From Rickettsia felis URRWXCal2 (GTDB lineage: Bacteria > Pseudomonadota > Alphaproteobacteria > Rickettsiales > Rickettsiaceae), in contig CP000053.1 of NCBI GenBank assembly GCA_000012145.1, forward strand, positions 1,421,149 to 1,485,148: DNA of 64,000 nucleotides, read 5' to 3'. Every line of letters starts with the position of its first letter. The stretch's first letter is position 1. Under the pieces are notes generated by a model. That model was not told where the DNA came from, ran no database searches, and saw only the letters and a program-made list of their open reading frames with translations. Positions 27,679-37,173 of the stretch are shown in pieces. Both the position numbers and the translations under genes were made by a program.

Positions 27679-29466
27679 TTAAGTTATCGTGTGATTAATA
27701 AAAGATTCGTTTAAAACTTGAAGTTCATTTGCAATCTTCAGAATTTCTTTTTTATATAATAAAACTTTTTCAAAGTCGTGATTGTCTGTACTGTTTATGG
27801 TAATAGAGTATTCTTGTTGTAAATTTATTAGATAATATTTCTTATGTAGCCACTGCCATAATAAATCCAGTCTGATATTATTTTTATTAAATGAGATATC
27901 TAAAAACAAATTATCCGTTTTTGATAATAATAAAAAAATATCAAAAAAGCTAGTTTTTTCCACAATTGCAGTAATTTCACTTGCTTCTACGTTATTATCT
28001 ATAATCTCGTTTAAATACCAATTACGGAATTCTTCAAGCGATTTATTATTAAAATTTAAATTTAAGATGAAATCTCTAATATCTTTTTCTTCAAGTATTA
28101 TAGGAAATTTAACCAACAAAGCACAAAAAGCGTGTTCTAGCATTTCAAGCTCTGAATAGCCGTGACTTGAAATTATAGGAGCCAAATTTGAGTTTTTAGT
28201 TGTAGCTTTCTTCTGCTTTGTGACTAAATTTTGCCATATTTGTTCTTTAAAAAACCTGTAATAACTTGCTTTTAAATTACTATCCGATATTTTACTGCAG
28301 TAATCTTTTAAATTTTTCTCTAAATTAGCTTTTTCTTCTGCAGTTTTAAAACTCTTGCCACTATACTCAATATGCCAAATCATTTCTGATAGGCTTATTC
28401 TTTTATCTATAAGCTTTGCAAAAAAATCAGCACCGTTTTTATTTACTGCATCGTCGGGATCAAGTCCGTTTGGTAACCTAATAAAAGAAATTTTCTTTTC
28501 ACTATTAATAAGCGGTAATGCTAGATTAATAGTTCTTATGCTAGCTTTTATACCTGCATTATCTCCGTCAAGACATAATATAATTTCATCGCCGGCACGC
28601 CATAATTTATGTAAATGATTTTCAGTAACGCTAGTACCAAGGCTCGCAACCGCTTCGCTAAAGCCTGCTTGATGTAGTGCTATAACGTCAAAATAACCTT
28701 CTACTAAAATCGAATGATTTTTTTTATAGCTACTGCTTATCGCTTTATGCTCACCGTATAGAGTTTCACTTTTTTGAAATACTGTAGTTTCAGGTGAATT
28801 TAAATATTTAGGTAGCCCTTCACCAAGTACTCTGCCGCCAAAACCTACAATCTTATTGTAAATATTTCTAATTGGAATAGTAATACGGTTAGAAAATAAA
28901 TTATATATTTCGCCATTTTCTCGTTTGCCTATTAAGCCGGCTTTGCCGAGTTTTATAATATCTATATTTTTATCGTGAAAAAACTTTTCAAATTTATTAT
29001 TCTTCGGAGCGAAGCCTATTGAAAACTCTTTTACTGTTTCTTCGGTAATGCCCCTTTCGTGTAGATAATTTAATATTTCAGGCGTTAATTGTGTCCTAAA
29101 AAATTTATTGGCGAGTTCTAAAATATTTAGAATTTCATCGGATTCTTCATAAAATTCTTTCTGTTTTGCAGTTAATTTCGGTATCTCTATACCATAATCA
29201 GTTGCAAGCTTTATAGCAGACTCATTATAGGATAAACCGCTAATATTAGAAGTAAATTTTATAACGTCACCGGCTGCTTTACAACCAAAACAATAGAAAA
29301 ATCTCTTACTATCACTAACTGTAAAAGATGGGGTCTTTTCTTGATGGAAAGGACATAAACCTACATAGTTACCGGATTTTCTAGTTAAAGCTACTTTTTG
29401 CCGTACTACATCGGATATGTTAATACGGTTTCTTAATAACTCATAAAATTCCGGTGCAACTCTCAT
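27679..29466 (-). CDS. dnaG: DNA primase
   Basis: 595 aa. The N-terminal zinc ribbon is CPFHQEKTPSFTV..FYCFGC. The catalytic TOPRIM core shows LVEGYFDVIALHQAGF, ASLGTSVTENH and LCLDGDNAGIKAS. The helicase-binding C-terminal domain is poorly conserved, as usual. It makes RNA primers at the fork. It lies 4 bases after the polyprenol-kinase-like gene and is followed by rpoD, so the three are probably one operon. Confidence 0.97.
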   Translation of the reverse strand: MRVAPEFYELLRNRINISDVVRQKVALTRKSGNYVGLCPFHQEKTPSFTVSDSKRFFYCFGCKAAGDVIKFTSNISGLSYNESAIKLATDYGIEIPKLTAKQKEFYEESDEILNILELANKFFRTQLTPEILNYLHERGITEETVKEFSIGFAPKNNKFEKFFHDKNIDIIKLGKAGLIGKRENGEIYNLFSNRITIPIRNIYNKIVGFGGRVLGEGLPKYLNSPETTVFQKSETLYGEHKAISSSYKKNHSILVEGYFDVIALHQAGFSEAVASLGTSVTENHLHKLWRAGDEIILCLDGDNAGIKASIRTINLALPLINSEKKISFIRLPNGLDPDDAVNKNGADFFAKLIDKRISLSEMIWHIEYSGKSFKTAEEKANLEKNLKDYCSKISDSNLKASYYRFFKEQIWQNLVTKQKKATTKNSNLAPIISSHGYSELEMLEHAFCALLVKFPIILEEKDIRDFILNLNFNNKSLEEFRNWYLNEIIDNNVEASEITAIVEKTSFFDIFLLLSKTDNLFLDISFNKNNIRLDLLWQWLHKKYYLINLQQEYSITINSTDNHDFEKVLLYKKEILKIANELQVLNESFINHTIT

Positions 29467-29470
29467 TATA

Positions 29471-30085
29471 TTACAATATGTAAGAAAGAATAGCTGTAGA
29501 TAAACAATAAGAAAGCGGTATAGATAAATTATCGTTAATTCTTAAATCTTTTGAATAAAATTCAGCTGCCGTAGCCCCTATGCAGCTTATAATGATAATA
29601 ATAAAACTCGTATTGTACCCTAAATAGAAATACACTAATATACTTATAAAAATTGCAGAAGCTAAGAAAGTAACAGAACCTGCTATAGATTTACCGTTAC
29701 CTAAGCTATTTCCTATTTTAACGCCGACAAGAGCCGCTAAACAATCCGAAATAATTAAAATCAACCACGAACAAATCACTAAATTTTTAGGGAAAAGAAG
29801 AGCAGTTAAGAAAAAACCGAGCATCATAAAGCTAATGCCGCTTAGAGCAAAAGAACCGTTATTTTCTAGAGGCCTTATAACTTTTGAAAAAAATCTAGTT
29901 ACAAATTCACTAATTTTTGCATTATTATGACGTGATACATCTAAATATAATGTAATAGCCGTTATTATAAATAATAATAACGTAATAGCGGTTCTTGGAA
30001 TAAATAAATAAAGCAACGGAAATATTATAGCCGATAGGTGGAAAATTTTACGCTTTTTCTCAAAGTCAAAATCTTTAATTTCCAT
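29471..30085 (-). CDS. integral membrane CTP-dependent polyprenol/diacylglycerol kinase-like protein
   Basis: 204 aa with about six or seven membrane helices. The conserved patch ISDCLAALVGVKIGNSLGNG followed by KSIAGSVTF matches the dolichol kinase (SEC59/DGK1) family, and the N-terminal KRKIFHLSAI is also typical. A role in making phosphorylated polyprenol or lipid at the inner membrane is inferred from the family. The substrate is not known. It is the first gene before dnaG and is divergent from greA. Confidence 0.75.
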   Translation of the reverse strand: MEIKDFDFEKKRKIFHLSAIIFPLLYLFIPRTAITLLLFIITAITLYLDVSRHNNAKISEFVTRFFSKVIRPLENNGSFALSGISFMMLGFFLTALLFPKNLVICSWLILIISDCLAALVGVKIGNSLGNGKSIAGSVTFLASAIFISILVYFYLGYNTSFIIIIISCIGATAAEFYSKDLRINDNLSIPLSYCLSTAILSYIL

Positions 30086-30136
30086 AGAATCATTAATATG
30101 TTTTTAGATATGTGAAAAATAATTAAAAAGGCTTAT

Positions 30137-30165
30137 TTGACAAATTTAACTATTACAAATATACT
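30137..30165 (+). promoter_or_regulatory. sigma-70 promoter of greA
   Basis: TTGACA at 30137-30142, a 17-base spacer and TATACT at 30160-30165. Transcription would start near 30172, giving a leader of about 55 bases before the greA ATG at 30227. Confidence 0.75.
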
Positions 30166-30226
30166 TGCTGAAATCTATATTATTGAAAATAGTATACTAA
30201 AATTACTAAATCTATACAATATAATT

Positions 30227-30715
30227 ATGAATACAAAATTTCCTATCACCGCTAAAGGTTTTGAAAAATTAGAACACGAGCTTAAACATTTAAAACATGT
30301 AGAGCGTAAAAAAATTAGTGAAGATATCGCAGAAGCACGAGAACACGGCGATTTATCCGAGAATGCGGAATATGAAGCAGCACGTGAGAAACAAGCATTT
30401 ATAGAAGGACGTATTAAAGAGCTTGAAGATATGACGGCAAGAGCGGAAATTATTGATATTGGTAAATTATCAGGAGATAACATAAAATTCGGAGCTACGG
30501 TTACTTTGATTGACGACGATACTGAAGAAGAAGTAACATATATTATTGTAGGAGAATATGAAGCCGATATAACTAGAAAAAGAGTTTCAATCGCTTCTCC
30601 TATAGCAAAAGCTTTGATTGGAAAATCGGTAGGTGATTTTGTAGAAGTTACAACACCGAAAGGATCTAAATCATACGAAGTAGTTACCGTTGAATATAAA
30701 GAACTAGAGTTGTAG
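30227..30715 (+). CDS. greA: transcription elongation factor GreA
   Basis: 162 aa from ATG 30227 ([20 protein letters not shown]). A frame extension back to a TTG at 30137 coincides with the -35 box and is not translated. The coiled-coil tip carries the acidic signature [18 protein letters not shown], which reaches into the RNA polymerase secondary channel to stimulate cleavage of backtracked RNA. The C-terminal FKBP-like domain ends [11 protein letters not shown] near-consensus promoter precedes it and an F1 palindrome follows at the convergent junction with pntAb. Confidence 0.97.
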   Translation: MNTKFPITAKGFEKLEHELKHLKHVERKKISEDIAEAREHGDLSENAEYEAAREKQAFIEGRIKELEDMTARAEIIDIGKLSGDNIKFGATVTLIDDDTEEEVTYIIVGEYEADITRKRVSIASPIAKALIGKSVGDFVEVTTPKGSKSYEVVTVEYKELEL

Positions 30716-30726
30716 TTTGACTTGTC

Positions 30727-30820
30727 CGTCATTGCGAGGAGCGAAGCGACGTGGCAATCTCATGAAATAATACTCCTGAGATTGCTTCGTCAAAACTTAC
30801 AGTTTTTCCTCGCAATGACG
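30727..30820. repeat. F1 palindromic repeat at a convergent junction
   Basis: CGTCATTGCGAGGAGCGAAG at the left and TTCCTCGCAATGACG at the right, with inner arms GCAATCTCATG and TGAGATTGC. It lies between greA and pntAb, which converge, and could terminate both. Confidence 0.9.
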
Positions 30821-30828
30821 ACTTATAA

Positions 30829-31227
30829 CTACCTCTTCTTAAACATCTCGAGCATTCTTTTTGTTACTATAAATCCGCCGAAGATATTTATAGAAGCAAG
30901 CAGCGTTGCAAAATACCCAAGTAAACCGGAAAACCCAAAAGCAGAGCTACTTGCGGCAATCATAGAACTAAGAACTATAATACCTGAAATAGCGTTAGTA
31001 ATAGACATAAGCGGAGTATGGAGTGCAGGCGTTACTTTCCACACTACATAATATCCGACAAAAGAAGCTAATACAAAAATGGTTATAGCAAATACTAGCG
31101 GGTCTATAGTACTTGTGTTTGTTTGCCAACTAGTATCTATTACCAAATCCTTTAATTTATCTGATAATTCTTGAGTATTATGGGCAATTTCAGCAGCTTG
31201 TTTAGCCATTATCGGTAATTGATTCAT
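30829..31227 (-). CDS. pntAb: NAD(P) transhydrogenase subunit alpha, membrane part
   Basis: 132 aa. It has an N-terminal amphipathic part and three to four membrane helices ([55 protein letters not shown]). It corresponds to the membrane domain of PntA, encoded separately as in other alphaproteobacteria. The complex uses the proton gradient to make NADPH. Its ATG overlaps the pntAa stop (ATGA). No pntB lies in the window on either side. Confidence 0.9.
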   Translation of the reverse strand: MNQLPIMAKQAAEIAHNTQELSDKLKDLVIDTSWQTNTSTIDPLVFAITIFVLASFVGYYVVWKVTPALHTPLMSITNAISGIIVLSSMIAASSSAFGFSGLLGYFATLLASINIFGGFIVTKRMLEMFKKR

Positions 31228-32348
31228 ATATTTAATTTCTCACTCACAACTTTTCCGTCTTTAGTAATCAACATATCACGTACTAACTCATCATCCATAT
31301 TAAATTTACCGTCTTGCAGGACATAACTAAGAAAATTATATAAATTCTTAGAGTAGAGTTTTGAGCTATCGGTAGCAATTTTAGTAGCAAGATTTGATAA
31401 ACCTATTATGGTAACACCGTGTTTAGTAACGATCTTATCAGGTTCTGAACCTTCCACATTTCCTCCTGTAGAGGTCGCTATATCAACAATCACTGAACCG
31501 TGCTTCATAGATTCTAGCATTTTTTCCGTAACAAGAAGAGGTGCTTTTTTTCCTGGAATTTGTGCAGTAGTAATAACTATATCATATCCTTTAATAATTT
31601 TTGCTAAAAACTCTTCTTGTTTAGCTTTGTAATCTTCCGAACTCTCGTGAGCATAACCTGATTTATCCTGCAAATCTTCTTGTAGTTCCGGTGAAACAAA
31701 CTTAGCTCCTAAACTTTCTACCTGCTCTTTGGTAGCAGCTCTTACATCATATCCTGCAACAATGCTACCGAGTCTTTTTGCCGTTGCAATAGCTTGGAGT
31801 CCTGCAACACCGATACCAAGGACCAAAGTTTTGCACGGTGAAATCGTACCTGCTGCTGTCATCATCATAGGAAAAGCCTTTGTGTAATGATAGCTTGCTT
31901 CAATTACCGCTCTATATCCTACTAAGTTACTTTGAGAAGATAAAGCATCCATATTTTGAGCTTTAGTAATTCTCGGCACAAATTCCATAGCAAAAGTCGT
32001 GAGGTTTTTTTTAGCTGCTGCTTTTATATATTCATGATTCAAATAAGGCGATAATAATCCTACAATAATTGCTCCTTTTTTTGCAAATTCAAGCTCATTA
32101 TATTTATCCGTAACGGATGAAGGTTGCACCTTTAATATAATATCGGCATCGGAAATAATTTCGAGTGGTACCGAAGATACTTTAGCACCTAGAGCAACAT
32201 ATTCTTCATCAAGAAAACCGGCATGAAGCCCTATATCTTTTTCTACCGTAACCGCATAGCCTTTTTTGACTAACAATCCTGCTACTTCAGGCGTTATAGC
32301 AACTCGCGTTTCATGCTTGGCTTTTTCTTTTAAAGCAACGATTTTCAT
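31224..32348 (-). CDS. pntAa: NAD(P) transhydrogenase subunit alpha, NAD-binding part
   Basis: 374 aa from the ATG at 32348 ([19 protein letters not shown]), which matches the family start better than the longer frame from 32369. It holds the Rossmann motif [19 protein letters not shown], the mobile-loop and NAD-contact segments [18 protein letters not shown] and [14 protein letters not shown]. This is the cytoplasmic dI domain of proton-translocating transhydrogenase. It is translationally coupled to pntAb and divergent from lolA. Confidence 0.94.
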   Translation of the reverse strand: MKIVALKEKAKHETRVAITPEVAGLLVKKGYAVTVEKDIGLHAGFLDEEYVALGAKVSSVPLEIISDADIILKVQPSSVTDKYNELEFAKKGAIIVGLLSPYLNHEYIKAAAKKNLTTFAMEFVPRITKAQNMDALSSQSNLVGYRAVIEASYHYTKAFPMMMTAAGTISPCKTLVLGIGVAGLQAIATAKRLGSIVAGYDVRAATKEQVESLGAKFVSPELQEDLQDKSGYAHESSEDYKAKQEEFLAKIIKGYDIVITTAQIPGKKAPLLVTEKMLESMKHGSVIVDIATSTGGNVEGSEPDKIVTKHGVTIIGLSNLATKIATDSSKLYSKNLYNFLSYVLQDGKFNMDDELVRDMLITKDGKVVSEKLNI

Positions 32349-32416
32349 AAATATTATTTGTTTTAACAAAATAACTAAGGTATTTTAAACATAATTTAAA
32401 ATATAAAACAATAAAA

Positions 32417-33040
32417 ATGAAAAAAATATTCTTAATTATTATTTGTGTTTTTATAAATTCAGTCGTAGCGTTTGGAGCAGATGATAAAACAACTATTTCG
32501 GAGCTAAAAACTTATCTACATACGATAAAATCGGTTGCTATAGATTTTACTCAAGAAGATTCGTACGGTAAAATAGTTAAAGGAAAATTACTAATCCACA
32601 AACCTTATAATTTTAGATGTAATTATTATCCTCCTTTCCCTTTAGTTATAATAGGTACTAAAAATTTCGTATCGATGTATGATTATGATATGGAGCAAGT
32701 AAGCCGTATTAATAGAAGCGAAAATACATTTAATTTTTTATTAGAAGATAATAAGGATTTTGTTTTTGAATCGGTAATCAATGAAAGAAATATTTCTAAA
32801 ATTACTATCTATCATACTTTAACGGAAAAGCGTAGCGAAATTACTTTTAATAAAGCTACTAAACAAATTGAAGCATTAAAAATATTTGAAGATAATAATA
32901 TAGTCACTATTACTTTTGATAAAATAGCTAAAGTACAAAAATTTTCCGATGATTTATTCAAATTAAAAAACCCTGAAATATTCGGTCCACCTGAAAGATT
33001 AACAAAATCGGAAATAGAAAAAAAATATATTGTTTCTTGA
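32417..33040 (+). CDS. lolA: LolA-like outer-membrane lipoprotein carrier
   Basis: 207 aa with a cleavable signal peptide (MKKIFLIIICVFINSVVAFG). The mature part has the LolA pattern of a small half-barrel: FTQEDSYGKIVKGKLLIHKP, then PYNFRCNYYPPFPLVIIGTK. It would ferry lipoproteins from LolCDE across the periplasm. Identity rests on family pattern and length. It is followed at once by the 4.5S RNA gene. Confidence 0.82.
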   Translation: MKKIFLIIICVFINSVVAFGADDKTTISELKTYLHTIKSVAIDFTQEDSYGKIVKGKLLIHKPYNFRCNYYPPFPLVIIGTKNFVSMYDYDMEQVSRINRSENTFNFLLEDNKDFVFESVINERNISKITIYHTLTEKRSEITFNKATKQIEALKIFEDNNIVTITFDKIAKVQKFSDDLFKLKNPEIFGPPERLTKSEIEKKYIVS

Positions 33041-33062
33041 AAATAAACAGGTTATGTTAATT

Positions 33063-33149
33063 ATGCTAGTAGTGGGCATTGTGCCTGTTTAGTCGGTCAG
33101 GTCTGAAAGGAAGCAGCCAGAATGGGATTCGATGGGTCATTACTAGCAT
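33063..33149 (+). ncRNA. ffs: 4.5S signal recognition particle RNA
   Basis: The conserved Ffh-binding domain is unmistakable: GGTCAGGTCTGAAAGGAAGC followed by AGCCA, with the GAAA-type apical loop and the asymmetric bulge. The ends pair (ATGCTAGTA at 33063-33071 with TACTAGCAT at 33141-33149), giving a single hairpin of about 87 nt. It forms the bacterial SRP with Ffh to target membrane proteins. Exact ends are set by the stem and could extend a few bases. Confidence 0.92.
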
Positions 33150-33177
33150 TATTCTTAAAAGAATTGGATGTCAAAGC

Positions 33178-33277
33178 CGTCATTGCGAGAAGAATTACGT
33201 AGTAATTCGACGAAGCAATCTCAGGAATCAATATTACTTCATGAGATTGCCGCGTCGCTTCGCTCCTCGCAATGACG
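33178..33277. repeat. F1 palindromic repeat
   Basis: CGTCATTGCGAGAAGAATTA at the left and CTCCTCGCAATGACG at the right, between the SRP RNA and dnaX. It contains the ATG at 33272 that could be mistaken for the dnaX start. Confidence 0.9.
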
Positions 33278-33310
33278 AGGTATGACATAAAAAGTCTTAT
33301 AACTATCGTG

Positions 33311-34837
33311 ACAGATATAAATTCATCTAATCAGTATATTCCTTTTGCAAGGAAATATCGTCCTAGTAATTTTACCGAGCTTCAGGGGCAAGAGGTATTA
33401 GTCAAAGTTTTAAGCTATACTATTTTAAATGATAGGCTCACCGGAGGCTATCTTTTAACAGGTATTAGAGGGGTCGGCAAAACTACTTCCGCCCGAATTA
33501 TTGCTAAAGCCGTAAATTGCTCTGCTTTAATTACTGAAAACACGACCATTAAAACATGTGAGCAGTGTACAAACTGCATTAGTTTTAACAACCATAATCA
33601 CCCTGATATAATCGAAATTGACGCAGCAAGTAAAACTAGCGTAGATGATATACGTAGAATTATAGAATCCGCTGAATATAAACCTCTGCAAGGGAAGCAT
33701 AAAATCTTTATTATCGATGAAGTGCATATGCTCTCTAAGGGAGCATTTAATGCACTTCTTAAGACTTTAGAAGAACCGCCGCCTCATATAATATTTATCT
33801 TTGCAACGACGGAAGTACAAAAGATACCTGCAACTATTATCTCAAGATGTCAACGCTATGATTTAAGGCGGTTGAGTTTTGAAGAGATTTTTAAGCTACT
33901 TGAATATATAACTAAGCAGGAAAATTTAAAAACCGATATAGAAGCACTAAGAATTATAGCTCATAAGTCTGAAGGGTCGGCACGTGATGCAGTGTCTATT
34001 TTAGATCAAGCAGCTAGTATGTCTGCAAAATTCGATAATATAATTAGCCCTCAAGTAATTAATCAAATGCTTGGACTTGTTGATAGTTCGGTTATAATAG
34101 AATTTGTCGAATGTATCATCCACAGAGAGACGGAAAAAGCTATAAATTTAATAAATAAGCTTTATAATTTTTCGGTTAATCTTGAGATTTTTATAGAATC
34201 GGTAGCAGATTTTATTGCGTATCTTAATAAAGTAAAAATGTTACCTAATTATAGTTTGCCAATATATGAATCATTTAACGATAGAACTAAAAACATATTA
34301 GATAAAATCAGTTTGCCCCATTTATCAATCTTATGGCAAATATATAATAAGGGAGTAGGAGAAATAAAAATTTCCTATAACGGGCTAACAGAAACGGAAA
34401 TGTTAGTTATAAAATCTATATATTCGACATCGCTACCCTTGCTTGCAGATTTTGACGGTAATAATCAAAATTTTAATCAACCAATTAATCCGGAAATAAA
34501 AAAAAAATTTGAAATTGTAGATTTTCTTGAATATCTATATAAAAATAATGAGATAGATATATATTACTTCCTGCTTAATAACACAGAACTTAAAAATCTC
34601 AGTGATAATAGATTAGAACTCGTAAGCCTTGAAGTTACAAGCAAAATAAAAAAACAAATAGAAGATTTGTTAGCTGCTTTTACTAAAGAAAAGCTTGAGA
34701 TAGTAATCATAAAGGAACAGAGCAAGCAAACCTTAAAGAATCAGTTAATAGGTAAGATTGAAGTAAGTAATGATTTTGGTTTAATTAAAAAACATTTCCC
34801 AAATATAGTAATTTCAGATATTTTACTTAAAAGCTAA
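33311..34837 (+). CDS. dnaX: DNA polymerase III subunits gamma/tau
   Basis: 508 aa from GTG 33311. The frame is open to an ATG at 33272, but that codon lies in the F1 repeat, so the longer start is less likely. The AAA+ clamp-loader core has YIPFARKYRPSNFTELQGQE, Walker A GIRGVGKTTSARI, the zinc cysteines CEQCTNC, Walker B FIIDEVHMLSKGAFNALLKT and sensor 1 FATTEVQKIP. It drives loading of the sliding clamp. A short C-terminal tail replaces the long tau part. It is followed 18 bases later by ybaB. Confidence 0.96.
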   Translation, partial: TDINSSNQYIPFARKYRPSNFTELQGQEVLVKVLSYTILNDRLTGGYLLTGIRGVGKTTSARIIAKAVNCSALITENTTIKTCEQCTNCISFNNHNHPDIIEIDAASKTSVDDIRRIIESAEYKPLQGKHKIFIIDEVHMLSKGAFNALLKTLEEPPPHIIFIFATTEVQKIPATIISRCQRYDLRRLSFEEIFKLLEYITKQENLKTDIEALRIIAHKSEGSARDAVSILDQAASMSAKFDNIISPQVINQMLGLVDSSVIIEFVECIIHRETEKAINLINKLYNFSVNLEIFIESVADFIAYLNKVKMLPNYSLPIYESFNDRTKNILDKISLPHLSILWQIYNKGVGEIKISYNGLTETEMLVIKSIYSTSLPLLADFDGNNQNFNQPINPEIKKKFEIVDFLEYLYKNNEIDIYYFLLNNTELKNLSDNRLELVSLEVTSKIKKQIEDLLAAFTKEKLEIVIIKEQSKQTLKNQLIGKIEVSNDFGLIKKHFPNIVISDILLKS

Positions 34838-34855
34838 AAATTAAAGGATAGAATT

Positions 34856-35179
34856 ATGGTAAATTTTAATCAGTTTTTAAAGCAAGCCCAATCAATGCAA
34901 AAGAAAATGCAAGAAGCTCAAGAGCAAATGGCAAATGCAAGATATACCGGTAAAGCCGGCGGCGGACTCGTTGAGGTTATTGCAACAGGTAAAGGTGAAG
35001 TTGAAAAGATTACAATTGATGAATCTTTATTAAAACCAGAAGAAAAAGAAATGCTTGAGGATTTAATTAAAGTTGCTTTTAACGATGCTAAACAAAAATG
35101 TGATGAAGATTCTCAAAATTCTTTATCAGGAGCTTTAAACGGTATGAGCTTACCGCCTGGTTTCAAAATGCCGTTTTAA
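34856..35179 (+). CDS. ybaB: YbaB/EbfC family nucleoid-associated protein
   Basis: 107 aa. MVNFNQFLKQAQSMQKKMQE and GGGLVEVIATGKGEVEKI followed by NDAKQKC.. and LPPGFKMPF are typical. It forms dimers that bind DNA. A good Shine-Dalgarno (AAAGGA) precedes the ATG. The dnaX-ybaB order is widely conserved, usually with recR next, but recR is absent here. Confidence 0.94.
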   Translation: MVNFNQFLKQAQSMQKKMQEAQEQMANARYTGKAGGGLVEVIATGKGEVEKITIDESLLKPEEKEMLEDLIKVAFNDAKQKCDEDSQNSLSGALNGMSLPPGFKMPF

Positions 35180-35205
35180 TACGGCGTTTTTATGGTTTAA
35201 AATCA

Positions 35206-35296
35206 TTATTGCGAGCAACCATAGGCTGCGTGGCAATCTCGTGCCAAAATCCTGAGATTGCTTCGTCAAAATTTTCAATTTTTCCTCGCAATGACG
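35206..35296. repeat. F1 palindromic repeat at a convergent junction
   Basis: TTATTGCGAGCAACCATAGG at the left and TTCCTCGCAATGACG at the right. It lies between convergent ybaB and the aspartic protease gene. Confidence 0.85.
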
Positions 35297-35303
35297 ATGA
35301 AGT

Positions 35304-35999
35304 CTAATAATTCAAAATCAATAAATCCTTATCAATTCTGAAACCTTTAAAACGCTCAAGTATCGACATACCGAGTAGTGAAATATCAAGGTCACCTAGA
35401 CCTACATGTCCTTTGATGTTCTTAAATTCCGTACCGATTACTACACTATTTAAGGTTATAGGGGCGGCTTTATTTTTGCCGTTAGCTGTTAGATAAGTTC
35501 TAGTATATTTTAATTTAGTTAAGTCAAAGCCTATTTTTTGGGCATCTTCTTTAGTTAAAGCTATATCGCTTGCACCGGTATCTACCATAAATTTTATTTT
35601 AACGTTATTTACAAAAGCATTGATATAGAAATGCCCGTCCCCGCTACGAGCTATAATAATTTCTCCGACTTCAGTAGACCATTTATATGATGGAATTAAA
35701 GCAGACATTACCCTATGATAAGCATAGTTCAGCTCAAACCTAAAAGCATAACCGGTTATTATAACTAAAAAAATTGCTGCCCACATTGCTAATTGCAAAC
35801 AAAATTTACGCACTTCATTTTGGCTAATAGTACTGTAAATTATACTAAATAATATTAATAACGACGCACAAAAACTCCCTATATTTTGTGGCTCTTTGAA
35901 AAATTTTGGATAATGCTGATTGATATATTTGTATAACAAACCGGTTACAATTACGGTGCTGAAAATTATAAAAATAAGTTTTATAAGTTTTTTATTCAT
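35304..35999 (-). CDS. membrane retropepsin-like aspartic protease (APRc family)
   Basis: 231 aa. Three membrane helices lie at about 6-25, 41-60 and 68-86. The soluble C-terminal domain holds a single aspartic-protease motif FMVDTGASDIALT with Asp140, and the hydrophobic-hydrophobic-Gly element HVGLGDLDISLLGMSILERF. A single catalytic motif means it must dimerise, as retroviral proteases do. This matches the published R. conorii RC1339/APRc protease, in which Asp140 is catalytic and which is linked to processing of surface autotransporters (recalled from the literature). It is 14 bases downstream of the serine hydrolase gene on the same strand. Confidence 0.9.
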   Translation of the reverse strand: MNKKLIKLIFIIFSTVIVTGLLYKYINQHYPKFFKEPQNIGSFCASLLILFSIIYSTISQNEVRKFCLQLAMWAAIFLVIITGYAFRFELNYAYHRVMSALIPSYKWSTEVGEIIIARSGDGHFYINAFVNNVKIKFMVDTGASDIALTKEDAQKIGFDLTKLKYTRTYLTANGKNKAAPITLNSVVIGTEFKNIKGHVGLGDLDISLLGMSILERFKGFRIDKDLLILNY

Positions 36000-36013
36000 A
36001 TAATATAATTTTT

Positions 36014-37132
36014 TTAACCTATATAATCAAACCAAAGTCCCAGCCCATTTTTAAGTGGAAAACTACCTTCTTGGTTCACTAGAATAATAATTCCAAGTTC
36101 TTCTGAGGGTATAAAACCAATAAAAGAATTAATACCGTTAATATAGCCTGAGTGAAAAATTAAATCCTTATTTGAGCGTCCTTTTACTTTAAGAATACGC
36201 CATCCAAGAGCGTAATATGACTCAATCATTTTTTGATCAATAGGCCAAATCGGTTGCCATTTAAATCCAAAAACATCTTTGTTTGATTTTACTATTTTAT
36301 ACAAACGATCTAAAGTACTTTTAGAAATAAGATTAGGTTTATAACCAAAACTAAGTTTGAATATTTCAATCATTCCATCTATCGATGCAAAAATACCGGC
36401 AGATGCAGGTACCGTCTTTGGGTAGTAAGGCGGAAACAGCAGTAATGTTATTACCTCTTGTCCGTCTATTATTGATTTAGAATGCGGATAAGCAAGTTGT
36501 ATATTCGGCTCTAGCGGTAATATTTGTATATCTTGCGTTTTAAGCGTTGTACGCAAATTATCTATTGCAGCATTTAAACTTGATTTTTTACAATTTAAAG
36601 CTTCTTCAAGTAAACTGAAAACGATATTACTATATTTATAACATTGCCCTGGTTTACAACTAGCTTGTTGTTTTTGCAGCAGCATTAAAAGCTTTGAGCG
36701 ACTCATTCCTTGCTCAATTTCAATATTTCCTGAGAATTGATAACCTGTGGTATGGCTTAAAATATTATTAAGACTAATAGTATTTTTTAAGTATGGTAAT
36801 TTGAATTTTTCATCAAAATCTAAACTTCCTTGATCTACCATTAATGCAATTGCCGTTGCTGAAACAGCTTTTGAAACCGATGCTAACGGAAATAAAGTTT
36901 TGTCGGTAATAGCTCCTTTATTACCTTTCTGATTTCCAAACGTTGTTTTATAGATAACTTCACCTTTGTATAAAATTGCAATTGCTCCTCCTTGTAATTC
37001 GTCTTTTTGCAATTCAAGCTTTTTAATAAAACTTTTTAGTTTTTGTGGTAATTCTACTCGTGTCTGTGCAAAGACTGTAGAACATAACAATAATGATATT
37101 ATACTAAAAAATAAGATAAGCTTTTTATTCAT
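36014..37132 (-). CDS. secreted class C beta-lactamase-fold serine hydrolase
   Basis: 372 aa with a signal peptide (MKKLI.. to FAQ, about 22 residues). The active-site motifs of the AmpC/penicillin-binding fold are present: SxxK as S85-V-S-K88, YxN as Y167-S-N169 and HSG in FHSGYINGINSFIG near 329. It may be a periplasmic esterase, a peptidoglycan peptidase or a beta-lactamase relative; the sequence does not decide. It precedes the aspartic protease gene with a 14-base gap, so they are probably co-transcribed. Confidence 0.82.
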   Translation of the reverse strand: MNKKLILFFSIISLLLCSTVFAQTRVELPQKLKSFIKKLELQKDELQGGAIAILYKGEVIYKTTFGNQKGNKGAITDKTLFPLASVSKAVSATAIALMVDQGSLDFDEKFKLPYLKNTISLNNILSHTTGYQFSGNIEIEQGMSRSKLLMLLQKQQASCKPGQCYKYSNIVFSLLEEALNCKKSSLNAAIDNLRTTLKTQDIQILPLEPNIQLAYPHSKSIIDGQEVITLLLFPPYYPKTVPASAGIFASIDGMIEIFKLSFGYKPNLISKSTLDRLYKIVKSNKDVFGFKWQPIWPIDQKMIESYYALGWRILKVKGRSNKDLIFHSGYINGINSFIGFIPSEELGIIILVNQEGSFPLKNGLGLWFDYIG

Positions 37133-37173
37133 ATGGCGATATTATGTTCATTTACATATATGATACTAAGAAA

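Noticed and set aside
30175..30732. 185-codon minus-strand frame
   Set aside because: It is antisense to greA and rich in Ser; greA is certain.
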